A stretch of DNA of 64,000 bases from Avena insularis (lineage: Eukaryota; Streptophyta; Magnoliopsida; Poales; Poaceae). How positions within the stretch are numbered: the first letter of the stretch is position 1; each line of letters begins with the position of its first letter. Below are positions 47,062 to 62,100 of this stretch, piece after piece. A program made the translations under genes and the position numbers. Below the pieces are notes generated by a model. The model was given only the letters and a program-made list of their open reading frames with translations. It was not told the origin of the DNA and made no database searches. Location: contig CM042688.1 of the NCBI GenBank assembly GCA_023614405.1, positions 443,786,028 to 443,850,027 of the forward strand, in the 5' to 3' direction.

Positions 47062-50000
47062 TGTAGCATCCCATCTGTCTAACATCTGTAATGCTACATG
47101 GTCGAATAATAAAATGCTACTTCCTACATATAATTGTTGCATCATAATTATATCATGCTCATGTCATCATGCCACCTTGCATTTGAGCATCATATAAAAC
47201 CCTTTTCATTTGGTTCTTCTGTCATATGCATTAGTAAGTGTATTTGGCTCTTAATATATTGTATTTGGTTCTTGATAAATGCTTGATCCCAAGTTGAGTT
47301 GGGGGCATATCTTTTATTAAACTCTATCACCTTTCTTTGTCACCACCTTATAATTCCACCATCCTAATTACCCATGAGCTTTTACTTCTTTTGGCATTTA
47401 ATCTAGCTCATGTGGGTTGGGACGGATCCAATTCTATTTTTTTCCTTTAGCTTGGCCTTGCTCCATATTTTGGAATGCATGTGCATAAATGCCATGATCA
47501 TTGTTTTGTTCTCACAAGATAAAACATGGCATTTAATGCCCATGCATGGGCCATGCAAATCACCACCATTCCATTCTTTTGGTTTTGCTTGTATTTTTGG
47601 AAGTGGAGCATGGGTCTTTGTGAATCCACTCTTGTTGGGTCTTTTCTTGTTGCTCTTACCCTAAACCCTCATCATCTTGATCTTCTCTCTTTACCATGTG
47701 CACTTAAATTCTTCACCCTCACTTGTGTATGCTTCCATGCATGATCAAGTGGGATCATACCAAACCCACCCTACCCCTACCTCTCCTTAACCTTCTCCAC
47801 ACACCCATGCCACCCATGTCCACCTCATGCTTTTGATCATGAGCAAAGGCTACACCCTAAACCCCCTCTATCTAATCCTCTCTTTAAACCCTAACCCTAA
47901 CTCACCTCTCTCCATGCCGAGCACTCCTAGCTGATCTCTCTCTCATTCTTTCTTTCTCTCTGCCAACCATGGACCCACCCAACTACCATCTACTCCCTAA
48001 TCTAAACCGAACCATCCCTCTAACCTAACCCTAGCCGAGCCATCCTTGCTCTACCACCCAAGCCTCCCCCCTCTTTGTTTTCTCTCTCTCGCACTGCCAG
48101 CCCAGATCCACCGACCTCACCTGCGCCCCTGGCCCAGCTACAGGCGCCCATGACCCTCCTGGCCCCAGCTGCAACCCTGCCCGAGCCAGACGAGCACATG
48201 CTCGTGGAGGAAAAAGGTGACCGAAGCCACCTTTTTCTCTACCCTGCTCCCCCACAGCACCTCTCCTCTCCCGTCCATATCCACTCCCCCATGCCTCCTC
48301 TGCCGCCCCAGATCTACCCCAGGCCGCTGCGCCGTTCCTCCCTTCTCTCCCTGGCTCCACTTTCTTTCACCGCCGGCCACCGTCGGTGTCCACCACCGTT
48401 CCCTCGTACCAGCAGGCGGGGCGTGGCGTGGAGGTTGTCGAGGAAGCCAGCAAGGTCCCCTGCGTCGCCCCCGTACACGCTAGCGAGGAGGAGACGGTCT
48501 CCGCTCGACGCAGTTCACCGACGACCACCGCAAACCCTAGCTTGCCGGCCGTCTGCTTCGTCATCGTCCCGCTGCTCCCCGGCCCGATCGGTCACCATCG
48601 TCCTCCCCGCGGTGAGCCCTTGATCCTCTCTGACATCCTCTCTATCTCCAGCACGGCCTGGTCTGATGGATAACGAGGTACCTAAACAACTTAACCGGAG
48701 TAGTAATGGGATAACTAATGAAAGTGGCACCGGTGGGCAATATCTGCTATTTGGTTTTTCATGCTCACTTGTGTCCCGTAGGACCCCGAGTACTTGATTC
48801 TTGCTCCTTGACTATTCGCACTATCCACATCCGGGAGGCCTTATGGACCCCCCTGAGCTAGAGCTTGCATCATTCTTATTTCTTGCGGCCACAAAGTAGT
48901 TTGGGGCTTTATTACTATCATGTACTTATGCCATGCTTTACTGCTTTATTTAAGATTGTGCGAGGAGCACCTGTACTGTTTTGGATGCGGAGTGTTTTCG
49001 CGGTATCGACAAGCCAAGTCACACTTTCGGGTTCCCAGTCGTTTACAGCCATTGACGCAAACCTTGGGTCCATCTCGGAGACGGCCAAGTTCGTTGCGGG
49101 TAGCTTAATGGGGTGGCCCCCTGAAATATTTCTGAATCCTGTGATCGCTTTGTCATGAATGCCTTGTTGGGTTTTGAGTTGGTTTTTCCGAGGTTGATCG
49201 AGTGTGTGTTGCTATTTGTGCACCCCTGTAGGTTAAATCTTTCTGAAAGCCGTGTCCGCTGTTATGGACGACTTGGAGCACAATTTCTTGATCATAGACA
49301 AGTATAACTAAAGTACCGCTTTTAATCTAACTAAGTAACTGACTAGTAATTAGTGCAACACTCATGGAATGGTTAATAAAACTGTCAATGGATGGGTTGT
49401 TCGTCCGCTTTCTCGTTGGTAAGCGAGAAGGAGGATGGATCTGTTACTTTATATTGTTATAACTGTTGTTTTTAATTAACGGACATCCGTCTATCATTGG
49501 TTAGGCGGATGGTTAGCGAGTATCTATAGATTTGTTAGTTATTATATTTTGCTGCAATTGCGTCACCCCAGGTATATGTCCCCTTTAGAGGCATAAAGAC
49601 GTGCTGAGTAACCCTAGGGTCTCACACGATAAATTGTTTGATTCAGATGAACAGGTGTATTCGCAAGATGGATACTGGGTGGAGGAGACGGATGATGTTG
49701 GCAACGATCACTCGGTGTAGAGATTTCGGGGATGGGGATGCGCGAGATCTGTGGGCGGGATGTGTTTATTTATGTGGCATCTTATGCCGATTTGCTTCTT
49801 ATCCGTACTCGGATCTTGTTTTCCGCTTCCGCCTGATACTCTGATGTTTGATGTATGAGGAGCTATCCTAAACTATTATCTCTATCTAGGATATTTGGAT
49901 CTTGCCGTATGGCGTTGCAATATTTCTATTTCTTTTAGATGGAATGGCTCTGGAAACTATTGTATGGTGGCTTGCATACGTACTCACTTGTGTATGTAGT

Positions 50001-50163
50001 TGATCCCTTCGCCGATTCGCCTGTTCTTGTCCCGATGTTCTGGAAGTGGTTAGGACGGCCGAAAGGTCTACCTGTGAGTGGCCCCTGGCCCCACCGTACT
50101 ATTTTAACCACTTTCGCTCATCCAGGCATGCAACTTAGAGCGTAATTCACCGAGGTAGTTACA
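47062..50163 (+). repeat. 3' LTR (3102 bp)
   Basis: It has the same ends as the 5' LTR. It lacks 1.14 kb found at 39049-40190 of the 5' LTR: CACGGCCTG-GTCT joins directly to GATGGATAAC at about 48664, and GTCT borders both sides of the missing part in the 5' LTR. It keeps about 0.33 kb (47530-47865) that the 5' LTR lost. ORFs such as 48075-48623 are GC-rich frames without a domain. Confidence 0.95.
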
Positions 50164-53100
50164 CATTGCATGTGTGTTGTTTTCATAAACCACATATGGA
50201 TCAACCAGAGTTCATTTCATCTATGTTCTTTTCACAAACCACATATGGATCCACCAGTGTCATTGCATGTGTGTTCTTTTCACAAACCACATATGGATCC
50301 ACCAGTATCATTGCATGTGTAATCTTTTCACAAACCATAGTTAGAGTCATTGAATGTCTATTTTTTTCACAAACCACATAAGGATCCACTAGAGTGATTG
50401 GAAGTGTGTTCTTTTCACAAACCAAATATTGATCCACTAGTGTCATTGCAGGTGTGTTCTTTTCACAAACCACATAAGGATCCAGCAGTGTCATTGGATG
50501 TGTGTTCTTTTCACGAACCACATGAGCATGTGTGTTCTTCTCACAAACCACATATGGATCCACCAGAGTTCATTGCATATGTGTTCTTTTCACAAACCAC
50601 ATATGGATCCACCAGAGTCATTGCATGTCTGTTCTTTTCAGTAACCACAACTAGTGTCATTGCATGTCTATTCTTTTCACAAACCACATGGATCCACCGG
50701 TGTCACTGGATGTGTGTTCTTTTCATTAACCACGGCTAGATTCATTGCATGTGTGTTCTTTTCACAAACCACATATGGATCCACCAGTGTCATTGCATGT
50801 CTGTTCTTTTGATTAACCACCACTAGAGTCATTGCATGTCTGTTCTTTTCACAAACCACACGGATCCACCAGTGTCATTTCATGTGTGTTCTTTTCATTA
50901 ACCACATATGGATCCACCAGTATCATTGCATGTGCGTTCTTGTCATTAACCACAGCTAGAGTCATTGCATGTCTATTCTTTTCACAAACCACATGAGCAT
51001 GGATGTTCTTTTAATATACCACAACTAGAGCCATTGCATGTATGTTCTTTTCACAAACCACATATGGATCCACCAGTGTCATTGAGTGTGTGTTATTTTC
51101 ATTAACCACAGCTGGAGTCATTTCATGTATCTTCTTTTCAAAAACAACATATGGATCCTCCAGTGTCATTGCATGTGTGTTCTTTTAATAAACCACAACT
51201 AGAGTCATTTCATGTGTGTTCTTTTCACAAACCACATATGGATCCACCAGTGTCATTCAATGTGTGTTCTTTTCACAAAGCACATATGGATCCAATAGTG
51301 TCATTGCATATGTGTTCTTTTCATTAACCACATATGGATCCCCAAGAGTCATTGGATATGTGTTCTTTTCACAAACCACATATTGATCCACCAGTGTCAT
51401 TGCATGTATGTTCTTTTCACAAACCACATAAGGATCCACCAGTGTCATTGGATGTGTGTTCTTTTCACAAACCACGTGAGCATGTGTGTTCTTCTCACAC
51501 ACCACATATGGATCCCCTAGAGTTCATTGCATATGTGTTCTTTTCACAAACCACATATGGATCCACCAGAGTCATTGCATGTCTGTTCTTTTCGTTAACC
51601 ACAACTAGTGTCATTGCATGTATGTTCTTTTCACAAACCACATGGATCCACCAGTGTCACTGGATGTGTGTTCTTTTCATTAACCACGGCTAGATTCATT
51701 GCATGTGTGTTCTATTCACAAACCACATATGGATCCACCAGTGTTATTGCATGTCTATTCTTTTCATTAACCACCACTAGAGTCATTGCATGTCTTGTAT
51801 TTTCACAAACCACACGGATCCACAAGTGTCATTTCATGTGTGTTCTTTTCATTAACCACATATGGATCCACCAGTATCATTTCATGTGCGTTATTGTCAT
51901 TAACCACAGCTAGAGACATTGCATGTCTATTCTTTTCACAAACCACATGGATCCGCTATTGTCATTGCATGTATGTTCTTTTAATATACCACAACTAGAG
52001 TCATTGCATGTGTGGTCTTTTCACAAAGCACATATGGATCCACCAGTGTCACTGAGTGTGTGTTCTTTTCATTAACCACAGCTAGAGTCATTGCATGTCT
52101 GTTCTTTTAATACACCACATAAGGATCCACCAGTGTCATTTCATGTGTGTTCTTTTCACAAACCACATATTGATCCACCAGTGACATTGCATGTCTGTTC
52201 TTTTCACAAACCACACGGATCCACCAGTATCATTTCATGTTTGTTCTTTTCATTAACCACATATGGATCCACCAGTATCATTGCATGTGCATTCTTGTCA
52301 TTAACCACAGCTTGAGTCATTGCATGTCTATTCTTTTCACAAACCACATGGATCCACTAGTGTCATTGCATGTATGTTCTTTTAATATACCACAACTAGA
52401 GTCATTGCATGTATGTTCTTTTCACAAACCACATATGGATCCACCAGTGTCATTGCATGTCTGTTTTTTCATTAACCACAACTAGAGTCATTTCATGTGT
52501 GTTCTCTTCGCAAACCACATATGGATCCACCAGTGTCATTCAATGTGTGTTCTTTTCATTAACCACATATGGATCCCCTAGTGTCATTGCATGTGTGTTC
52601 GTTTCATTAACCAAAGCTAGAGTCATTGTATGTCTGTTCTTTTCATAGACCACGTGTGGATCCACCAGTGTCATTTCATGTGTGTTCTTTTCACAAACCC
52701 TATATGGATCCACCATCGTCATTACATGTGTGTTTTTTTACAAAGCACATATGGATCCACTAGTGTCATGGATCCACTAGTGTCATTGCATTTATGTTCT
52801 TTTCACGAACCACATATGGATCCACCAGTGTCATCGCATGTGTGTTCTTTTCATTAACCACATATGGATCCACCAGTGTCATTGCATGTGTGTTCTTTTC
52901 AGAAACCACATATGGATCCACTAGTGTCATTGCATGTATGTTCTGTTCATTAACCACATATGGACCCCCTAGTGTCATTGCATGTGTGTTGTTTTCACAA
53001 ACCACATATGGATCCACCAGAGTTCATTTCATATGTGTTCTTTTCACAAACCACATATGGATCCACCAGTGTCATTGCATGTGTGTTCTTTTCACAAACC

Positions 53101-56100
53101 ACATACGGATCCACCAGTGTCATTGCATGTGTGTTCTTTTCATGAACCACAACTAGAGTCAGTGAATGTCTATTCTTTCACAAACCACACATGGATCCAC
53201 CAGAGTCATTGTATTGCCTGTTCTTTTCACAAACCACAAATAGAGTCATTGAATGTCTGTTCTTTCCACAAACCACATAAGGATCCACTAGAGTCATTGG
53301 ATGTGTGTTCTTTTCACAAACCACATATTGATCCACCAGTGTCATTGCATGTGTGTTCTTTTCACAAACCACAACTAGTGTCATTGCATGTCTAGTCATT
53401 TCACAAACCACATGGATCCACCAGTGTCACTGGATGTGTGTTCTTTTCATTAACCACGGCTAGATTCATTGCATGTGTGTTCTTTTCACAAACCACATAT
53501 GGATCCACCAGTGTCATTGCATGTCTGTTCTTTTCATTAACCACCACTAGAGTCATTGCATGTCTGTTCTTTTCACAAACCACACGGATCCACCAGTGTC
53601 ATTTCATGTGTGTTCTTTTCATTAACCACATATGGATCCACCAGTATCATTTCATGTGCGTTCTTGTCATTAACCACAGCTAGAGTCATTGCATGTCTAT
53701 TCTTTTCACAAACCACATGGATCCACTATTTTCATTGCATGTATGTTCTTTTAATATACCAGAACTAGAGTCATTGCATGTGTGTTCTTTTCACAAAGAT
53801 GATATGGATCCACCAGTGTCATTGAGTGTGTGTTCTTTTCATTAACCACAGCTAGAGTCATTGCATGTCAGTTCTTTTAATACACCACACAAGGATCCAC
53901 CAGTGTTATTTCATGTGTGTTCTTTTCACAAACCACATATTGATCCACCAGTGTCATTGCATGTCTGTTCTTTTCACAAACCACACGGATCCACCAGTTT
54001 CATTTCATGTGTGTTCTTTTCATTAACCACATATGGATCCACCAGTATTATTGCATGTGCGTTCTTGTCATTAACCACAACTTGAGTCATTGCATGTCTA
54101 TTCTTTTCACAAACCACATGGATCCACTAGTGTCATTGCATGTATGGTGTTTTAATATACCACAACTAGAGTCATTGCATGTATGTTCTTTTCACAAACC
54201 ACATATGGATCCACCAGTGTCATTGAGTGTGTGTTCTTTTCATTAACCATAGCTGGAGTCATTTCATGTATGTTCTTTTCACAAACAACATATGGATCCT
54301 CCAGTGTCATTGCATGTGTGTTCTTTTAATAAACCACAACTAGAGTCATTGCATGTGTGTTATTTTAACAAACCACATATGGATCCACCAGTGTCATTGC
54401 ATGTCTGTTTTTTCATTAACCACATCTAGAGTCATTTCATGAGTGTTGTTTTCGCAAACCACATATGGATCCACAAGTGTCATTGAATGTGTGTTCTTTT
54501 CACGAAGCACATATGGATCCAACAGTGTCATTGCATGTGTGTTCTTTTCATTAACCACATATGGATCCCCTAGTGTCATTGCATGTGTGTTCTTTTCATT
54601 AACCAAAGGTAGAGTCATTGTATGTCTGTTCTTTTCATAGACCACATGTGGATCCACCAGTGTCATTTCATGTGTGTTCTATTCACAAACCCTATATGGA
54701 TCCACCATTGTCATTACATGTGTGTTCTTTTCACAAACAACATGTGGATCCACCAGTGTCATGGATCCACTAGTGTCATTTCATTTATGTTCTTTTCACG
54801 AACCACATATGGATCCACCAGTGTCATTGCATGTGTGTTCTTTTCATTAACCACATATGGATCCACCAGTGTCATTGCATGTGTGTTCTTTTCACAAACC
54901 ACATATGGATCCACTAGTGTCATTGCATGTATGTTCTGTTCATTAACCACATATGGACCCCCTAGTGTCATTGCATGTGTGTTGTTTTCATTAACCACAA
55001 CTAGAGTCATTGCATGTGTGTTGTTTTCACAAACCACATATGGATCCACCAGAGTTCATTTCGTATGTGTTCTTTTCACAAACCACATATGGATCCACCA
55101 GTGTCATTGAGTGTGTATTCTTTTCATTAACCACAGCTAGAGTCATTGCATGTCAGTTCTTTTAATACACCACATAAGGATCCACCAGTGTCATTTCATG
55201 TGTGTTATTTTCACAAACCACATATTGATCCACCAGTGTCATTGCATGTCTGTTCTTTTCACAAACCACACGGATCCACCAGTGCCATTTCATGTGTGTT
55301 CTTTTCATTAACCACATATGGATCCACCAGTATCATTGCATGTGCGTTCTTGTCATTAACTACAACTTGAGTCATTGCATGTCTATTCTTTTCACAAACT
55401 ACATGGATCCACTAGTGTCATTGCATGTATGTTCTTTTAATATAACACAACTAGAGTCATTGCATGTATGTTCTTTTCACAAACCACATATGGATCCACC
55501 AGTGTCATTGAGTGTGTGAGTCAGTTCATGTATGTTCTTTTCACAAACAACATATGGATCCTCCAGTGTCATTGCATGTGTGTTCTTTTAATAAACCACA
55601 ACTAGAGTCATTGCATGTGGGTTATTTTAACAAACCACATATGGATCCACCAGTGTCATTGCATGTCTGTTTTTTCATTAACCACATCTAGAGTCATTTC
55701 ATGTGTGTTGTTTTCGCAAACCACATATGGATCCACCAGTGTCATTCAATGTGTGTTCTTTTCACGAAGCACATATGGATCCAACAGTGTCATTGCATGT
55801 GTGTTCTTTTCATTAACCACATATGGATCCCCTAGTGTCATTGCATGTGTGTTCTTTTCATTAACCAAAGCTATAGTCATTGTATGTCTGTTCTTTTCAT
55901 AGACCACATGTGTATCCACCATTGTCATTACATGTGTGTTCTTTTCACAAACCACATATGGATCCACCAGTGTCATGGATCCACTAGTGTCATTGCATTT
56001 ATGTTCTTTTCACGAACCACATATCGATCCACCAGTGTCATTGCATGTGTGTTCTTTTCATTAACCACATATGGATCCACCAGTGCCATTGCATGTGTGT

Positions 56101-59100
56101 TCTATTCACAAACCACATATGGATCCACTAGTGTCATTGCATGTATGTTCTGTTCATTAACCACATATGGACTCCCTAGTGTCATTGCATGTGTGTTGTT
56201 TTCATTAACCACAACTAGAGTCATTGATGTGTGTTGTTTTCACAAACCACATATGGATCCACCAGAGTTCATTTCATATGTGTTCTTTTCACAAACCACA
56301 TATGGATCCAGCAGTGTCATTGCATGTGTGTTCTTTTCACAAACCACATATGGATCCACCACTGTCATTGCATGTGTGTTCTTTTCACAAACCATATATG
56401 CATCCACCAGTGTCATTGCATGTGTGTTCTTTTCATGAACCACAACTAGAGTCAGTGAATGTCTATTCTTTCACAAACCACACATGGATCCACCAGAGTC
56501 ATTGTATTGCCTGTTCTTTTCACAAACCACAGCTATAGTCATTGAATGTCTGTTCTTTCCACAAACCACATAAGGATCCACTAGAGTCATTGGATGTGTG
56601 TTCTTTTCACAAACCAGATATTGATCCACCAGTGGCATTGCATGTGTGTTCTTTTCACAAACCACATAAGGATCGACTAGTGTCATTGGATGTGTGTTCT
56701 TTTCACAAACCACGAGAGCATGTGTGTTCTTCTTACACACCACATATGGATCCATCAGAGTTCATTGCATATGTGTTCTTTTCACAAACCACATATGGAT
56801 CCACCAGAGTCATTGCATGTCTGTTGTTTTCATTAACCACAACTAGTGTCATTGCATGTCTGTTCTTTTCACAAACCACATGGATCCACCGGTGTCACTG
56901 GATGTGTGTTCTTTTTATTAACCACGGCTAGATTCATTGCATGTGTGTTCTTTTCACAAACCACATATGGATCCACCAGTGTCATTGCATGTCTGTTCTT
57001 TTCATTAACCACCACTAGAGTCATTGCATATCTGTTCTTTTCACAAACCACACGGATCCTCCAGTGTCATTTCATGTGTGTCGTTTCATTAACCACATAT
57101 GGATCCACCAGTATCATTTCATATGCGTTCTTGTCATTAACCACAGCTAGAGTCATTGCATGTCTATTTTTTTCACAAACCACATGGATCCACTATTGTC
57201 ATTGCATGTGTGTTCTTTTAATATACCACAACTAGAGTCATTGCATGTGTGTTCTTTTCACAAACCACATATGGATCCACGAGTGTCATTGAGTGTGTGT
57301 TCTTTTCATTAACCACATCTAGAGACATTGCATGTATGTTCTTTTAATAGACCACATATGGATCCACCAGTGTCATTTCATGTGTGTTCTTTTCACAAAC
57401 CACATAAGGATCCACCAGTGTCATTGGATGTGTGTTCTTTTCACAAACCACACGGATCCACCAGTGTCATTGGATGTGTGTTCTTTTCACAAACCACGTG
57501 AGCATGTGTGTTCTTATCACAAACCACACATGGATCCACCAGAGTTAATTGCGTGTGTGGTCTTTTCACAAACCACATATGGATCAACGAGTGTCATTGC
57601 ATGTGTGTTCTTTTCATTAACCACAACTAGAGTCATTGCATGTCTGTTCTTTTCACAAACCACATGGATCCACGAGTGTCACTGGATGTGTGTTCTTTTC
57701 ATTAACCACGGCTAGATTCATTGCATGTGTGTTCTTTTCTCAAACCACATATGGATCCACCAGAGTTCATTTCATGTGTGTTCTTTTCACAAAACACATA
57801 TGGATCCACCAATGTCATTGCATGTGTGTTCTTTTCACAAACCACATATGGTTCCACCAGTGTCATTGCATGTGTGTTCTTCTCACAAACCACATATGGA
57901 TCCACTAGTGTCATTGCATGTGTGTTCTTTTCATGAACCACAACTAGAGTCAGTGGATGTCTGTTCTTTCACAAACCACACATGGATCCAGCAGAATCAT
58001 TGTATGCCTTTTCTTTTCACAATCCACAGTTAGAGTCATTGAATGTCTGTTCTTTCCACAAACCACATAAGGATCCACTAGAGTCATTGGATGTGTGTTC
58101 TTTTCACAAACCACATATTGCTCCACCAGTGTCATTACATGTGTGTTCTTTTCACAAACCATATAAGGATCCACCAGTGTCATTGGATGTGTGTTCTTTT
58201 CACAAACCACATGAGCATGTGTGTTCTTATCACAAACCACATATGGATCCACCAGAGTTAATTGCATGTGTGGTCTTTTCACAAACCACATATGGATCGA
58301 CGAGTGTCATTGCATGTGTGTTCTTTTCATTAACCACAACTAGAGTCATTGCATGTCTGTTCTTTTCACAAACCACATGGATCCACCAGTGTCACTGGAT
58401 ATGTGTTCTTTTCATTAACCACGGCTAGATTCATTGCATGTGTGTTCTTTTCACAAACCACATATGGATCCACCAGTGTCATTGCATGTCTGTTCTTTTC
58501 ATTAACCACCACTAGAGTCATTGCATGTCTGTTCTTTTCACAAACCACACGGATCCACCAGTGTCATTTCATGTGTGTTCTTTTCATTAACCACATATGG
58601 ATCCACCAATATCATTTCATGTGCGTTCTTGTCATTAACCACAGCTAGAGTCAATTCATGTCTATTCTTTTCACAAACCACATGGATCCACTAGTGTCAT
58701 TGCATGTATGTTCTTTTAGTATACCACAACTGGAGTCATTGCATGTGTGTTATTTTCACAAACCACATATGGATCCACCAGTGTCATTGAGTGTGTGTTC
58801 TTTTCATTAACCACAGGTGGAGTGATTTCATGTCTGTTCTCTTCACAAACAGCATATGGATCCACCAGAGTCATTGCATGTCTCTATTCTTTTCATTAAC
58901 CACAACTACTATTATTGCATGTCTATTATTTTCCTAGACCACATATGGATCCACCAGAGTTGATTGCATGTGTGTTCTTTTCACAAACCAATAAGGATCC
59001 ACCAGTGTCATTGCATGTGTGTTCGTTTCATTAACCACAACTAGATTCATTTCATCTCTATTCTTTTCACAAACCACATATATCCACCAGTGTCATTGCA

Positions 59101-62100
59101 TGTGTGTTCTTTTAATAAACCACAACTAGAGTCATTGCATGTGTGTTCTTTTCAGAAACCACATATGGATCCACCAGTGTCATTGCATGTCTCTTTTTTC
59201 ATTAACCACATCTAGAGACATTTCATGTGTGTTCTTCTCACAAACCACATATGGATCCACTAGTGCATTGCACGTGTTTTTTTTTCATGAACCACATATG
59301 GATCCATCAGTGTCATTGCATGTGTGTTATTTTCATTAACCATATATGGATCCCCTAGTGTCATTGCATGTGTGTTCTTTTCATTAACCAAAGCTAGAGT
59401 CATTGCATGTCTGTTCTTTTAATAGACCACATATGGATCCACCAGTGTCATTTCATGTGTGTTCTTTTCACAAACCCCATATTGATCCACCAGTGTCATT
59501 GCATGCGTGTTCTTTTCACAAACCACATATGGATCCACCAATGTCATTGCATATGTGTTCTTTTCATTACCTACATATGAATCCACTAGTGTCATTGCAT
59601 GTGTGTTCTTTTCAGAAACCACATATGGATCCACCAGTGTCATTGCATGTGTGTTCTTTTCATTAACCACATATGGATCCCCTAGTGTCATTTCATGTGT
59701 GTTCTTTTCATTAACCACAACTAGAGTCATTGCATGTGTGTTCTTTTCACAAACCACATATGGATCCACCAGAGTTCATTTCATGTGTGTTATTTTCACA
59801 AAACACATATGGATCCACCAATGTCATTGCACGTGTGTTGTTTTCACAAACCACATATGGATCCACCGGTGTCATTGCATGTGTGTTCTTCTCACAAACC
59901 ACATATGGATCCACTAGTGTCATTGCATGTGTGTTCTTTTCATGAATCACAGCTAGAGTCAGTGGATGTTTGTTCTTTCACAAACCACACATGGATCCAC
60001 CAATGTCATTGGATGTGTGATCTTTTCACAAACCACATATTGATCCACCAGTGTCATTACATGTGTGTTCTTTTCACAAACCACATAAGGATCCACCAGT
60101 GTCATTGGATGTGTGTTCTTTTCACAAACCACATGAGCATGTGTGTTCTTATCACAAACCACATAAGGATCCACCAGAGTTAATTGCATGTGTGGTCTTT
60201 TCACAAACCACATATGGATCGACGAGTGTCATTGCATGTGTGTTCTTTTCATTAACCACAACTAGAGTCATTGCATGTCTGTTCTTTTCACAAACCACAT
60301 GGATCCACCAGTGTCACTGGATATGTGTTCTTTTCATTAACCACGGCTAGATTCATTGCATGTGTGTTCTTTTCACAAACCACATATGGATCCACCAGTG
60401 TCATTGGATGTGTGTTCTTTTCACAAACCACGTGAGCATGTGTGTTCTTATCACAAACCACACATGGATCCACCAGAGTTAATTGCATGTGTGGTCTTTT
60501 CACAAACCACATATGGATCGACGAGTGTCATTGCATGTGTGTTCTTTTCATTAACCACAACTAGAGTCATTGCATGTCTGTTCTTTTCACAAACCACATG
60601 GATCCACGAGTGTCACTGGATGTGTGTTCTTTTCATTAACCACGGCTAGATTCATTGCATGTGTGTTCTTTTCACAAACCACATATGGATCCACCAGAGT
60701 TCATTTCATGTGTGTTCTTTTCACAAAACACATATGGATCCACCAATGTCATTGCATGTGTGTTCTTTTCACAAACCACATATGGTTCCACCATTGTCAT
60801 TGCATGTGTGTTCTTCTCACAAACCACATATGGATCCACTAGTGTCATTGCATGTGTGTTCTTTTCATGAACCACAACTAGAGTCAGTGGATGTTTGTTC
60901 TTTCACAAACCACACATGGATCCACCAGTGTCATTGTATTGCCAGTTCTTTTCACAAACCACATTTAGAGTCATTGCATGTCTATTCTTTTCACAAATCA
61001 CATAAGGATCCACTAGAGTCATTGGATGTCTGTTCTTTTCACAAACCACATATTGCTCCACCAGTGTCATTACATGTGTGTTCTTTTCACAAACCACATA
61101 AGGATCCACCAGTGTCATTGGATGTGTGTTCTTTTCACAAACCACATGAGCATGTGTGTTCTTATCACAAACCACATATGGATCCACCAGAGTTAATTGC
61201 ATGTGTGGTCTTTTCACAAACCACATATGGATCGACGAGTGTCATTGCATGTGTGTTCTTTTCATTAACCACAACTAGAGTCATTGCATGTCTGTTCTTT
61301 TCACAAACCACATGGATCCACCAGTGTCACTGGATATGTGTTCTTTTCATTAACCACGGCTAGATTCATTGCATGTGTGTTCTTTTCACAAACCACATAT
61401 GGATCCACCAGTGTCATTGCATGTCTGTTCTTTTCATTAACCACCACTAGAGTCATTGCATGTCTGTTCTTTTCACAAACCACACGGATCCACCAGTGTC
61501 ATTTCATGTGTGTTCTTTTCATTAACCACATATGGATCCACCAGTATCATTTCATGTGCGTTCTTGTCATTAACCACAGCTAGAGTCAATTCATGTCTAT
61601 TCTTTTCACAAACCACATGGATCCACTAGTGTCATTGCATGTATGTTCTTTTAGTATACCACAACTGGAGTCATTGCATGTGTGTTATTTTCACAAACCA
61701 CATATGGATCCACCAGTGTCAATGAGTGTGTGTTCTTTTCATTAACCACAGGTGGAGTGATTTCATGTCTGTTCTCTTCACAAACAGCATATGGATCCAC
61801 CAGAGTCATTGCATGTCTCTATTCTTTTCATTAACCACAACTACTATCATTGCATGTCTATTATTTTCATAGACCACATATGGATCCACCAGAGTTGATT
61901 GCATGTGTGTTCGTTTCATTAACCACAACTAGATTCATTTCATCTCTATTCTTTTCACAAACCACATATATCCACCAGTGTAATTGCATGTGTGTTCTTT
62001 TAATAAACCACAACTAGAGTCATTGCATGTGTGTTCTTTTCAGAAACCACATATGGATCCACCAGTGTCATTGCATGTCTCTTTTTTCATTAACCACATC

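Larger units (their letters stand above)
37776..50163 (+). mobile_element. Ty3/gypsy LTR retrotransposon (chromovirus, Tekay/Del-like), decayed
   Basis: The element starts TGTAGCATCC and ends GTAGTTACA. It is flanked by a perfect 5-bp target duplication CATTG (37771-37775 and 50164-50168), and removing it restores a normal 39-bp satellite unit. Order inside is 5' LTR, PBS for initiator Met tRNA, gag, protease, reverse transcriptase, RNase H, integrase, chromodomain-like tail, polypurine tract, 3' LTR. Integrase after RNase H places it in Ty3/gypsy. The long LTRs and C-terminal WEREDEL block suggest a Tekay/Del-type chromovirus, which is an inference. The coding frame has two frameshifts and at least five stops. 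It is not mobile by itself. Confidence 0.96.
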
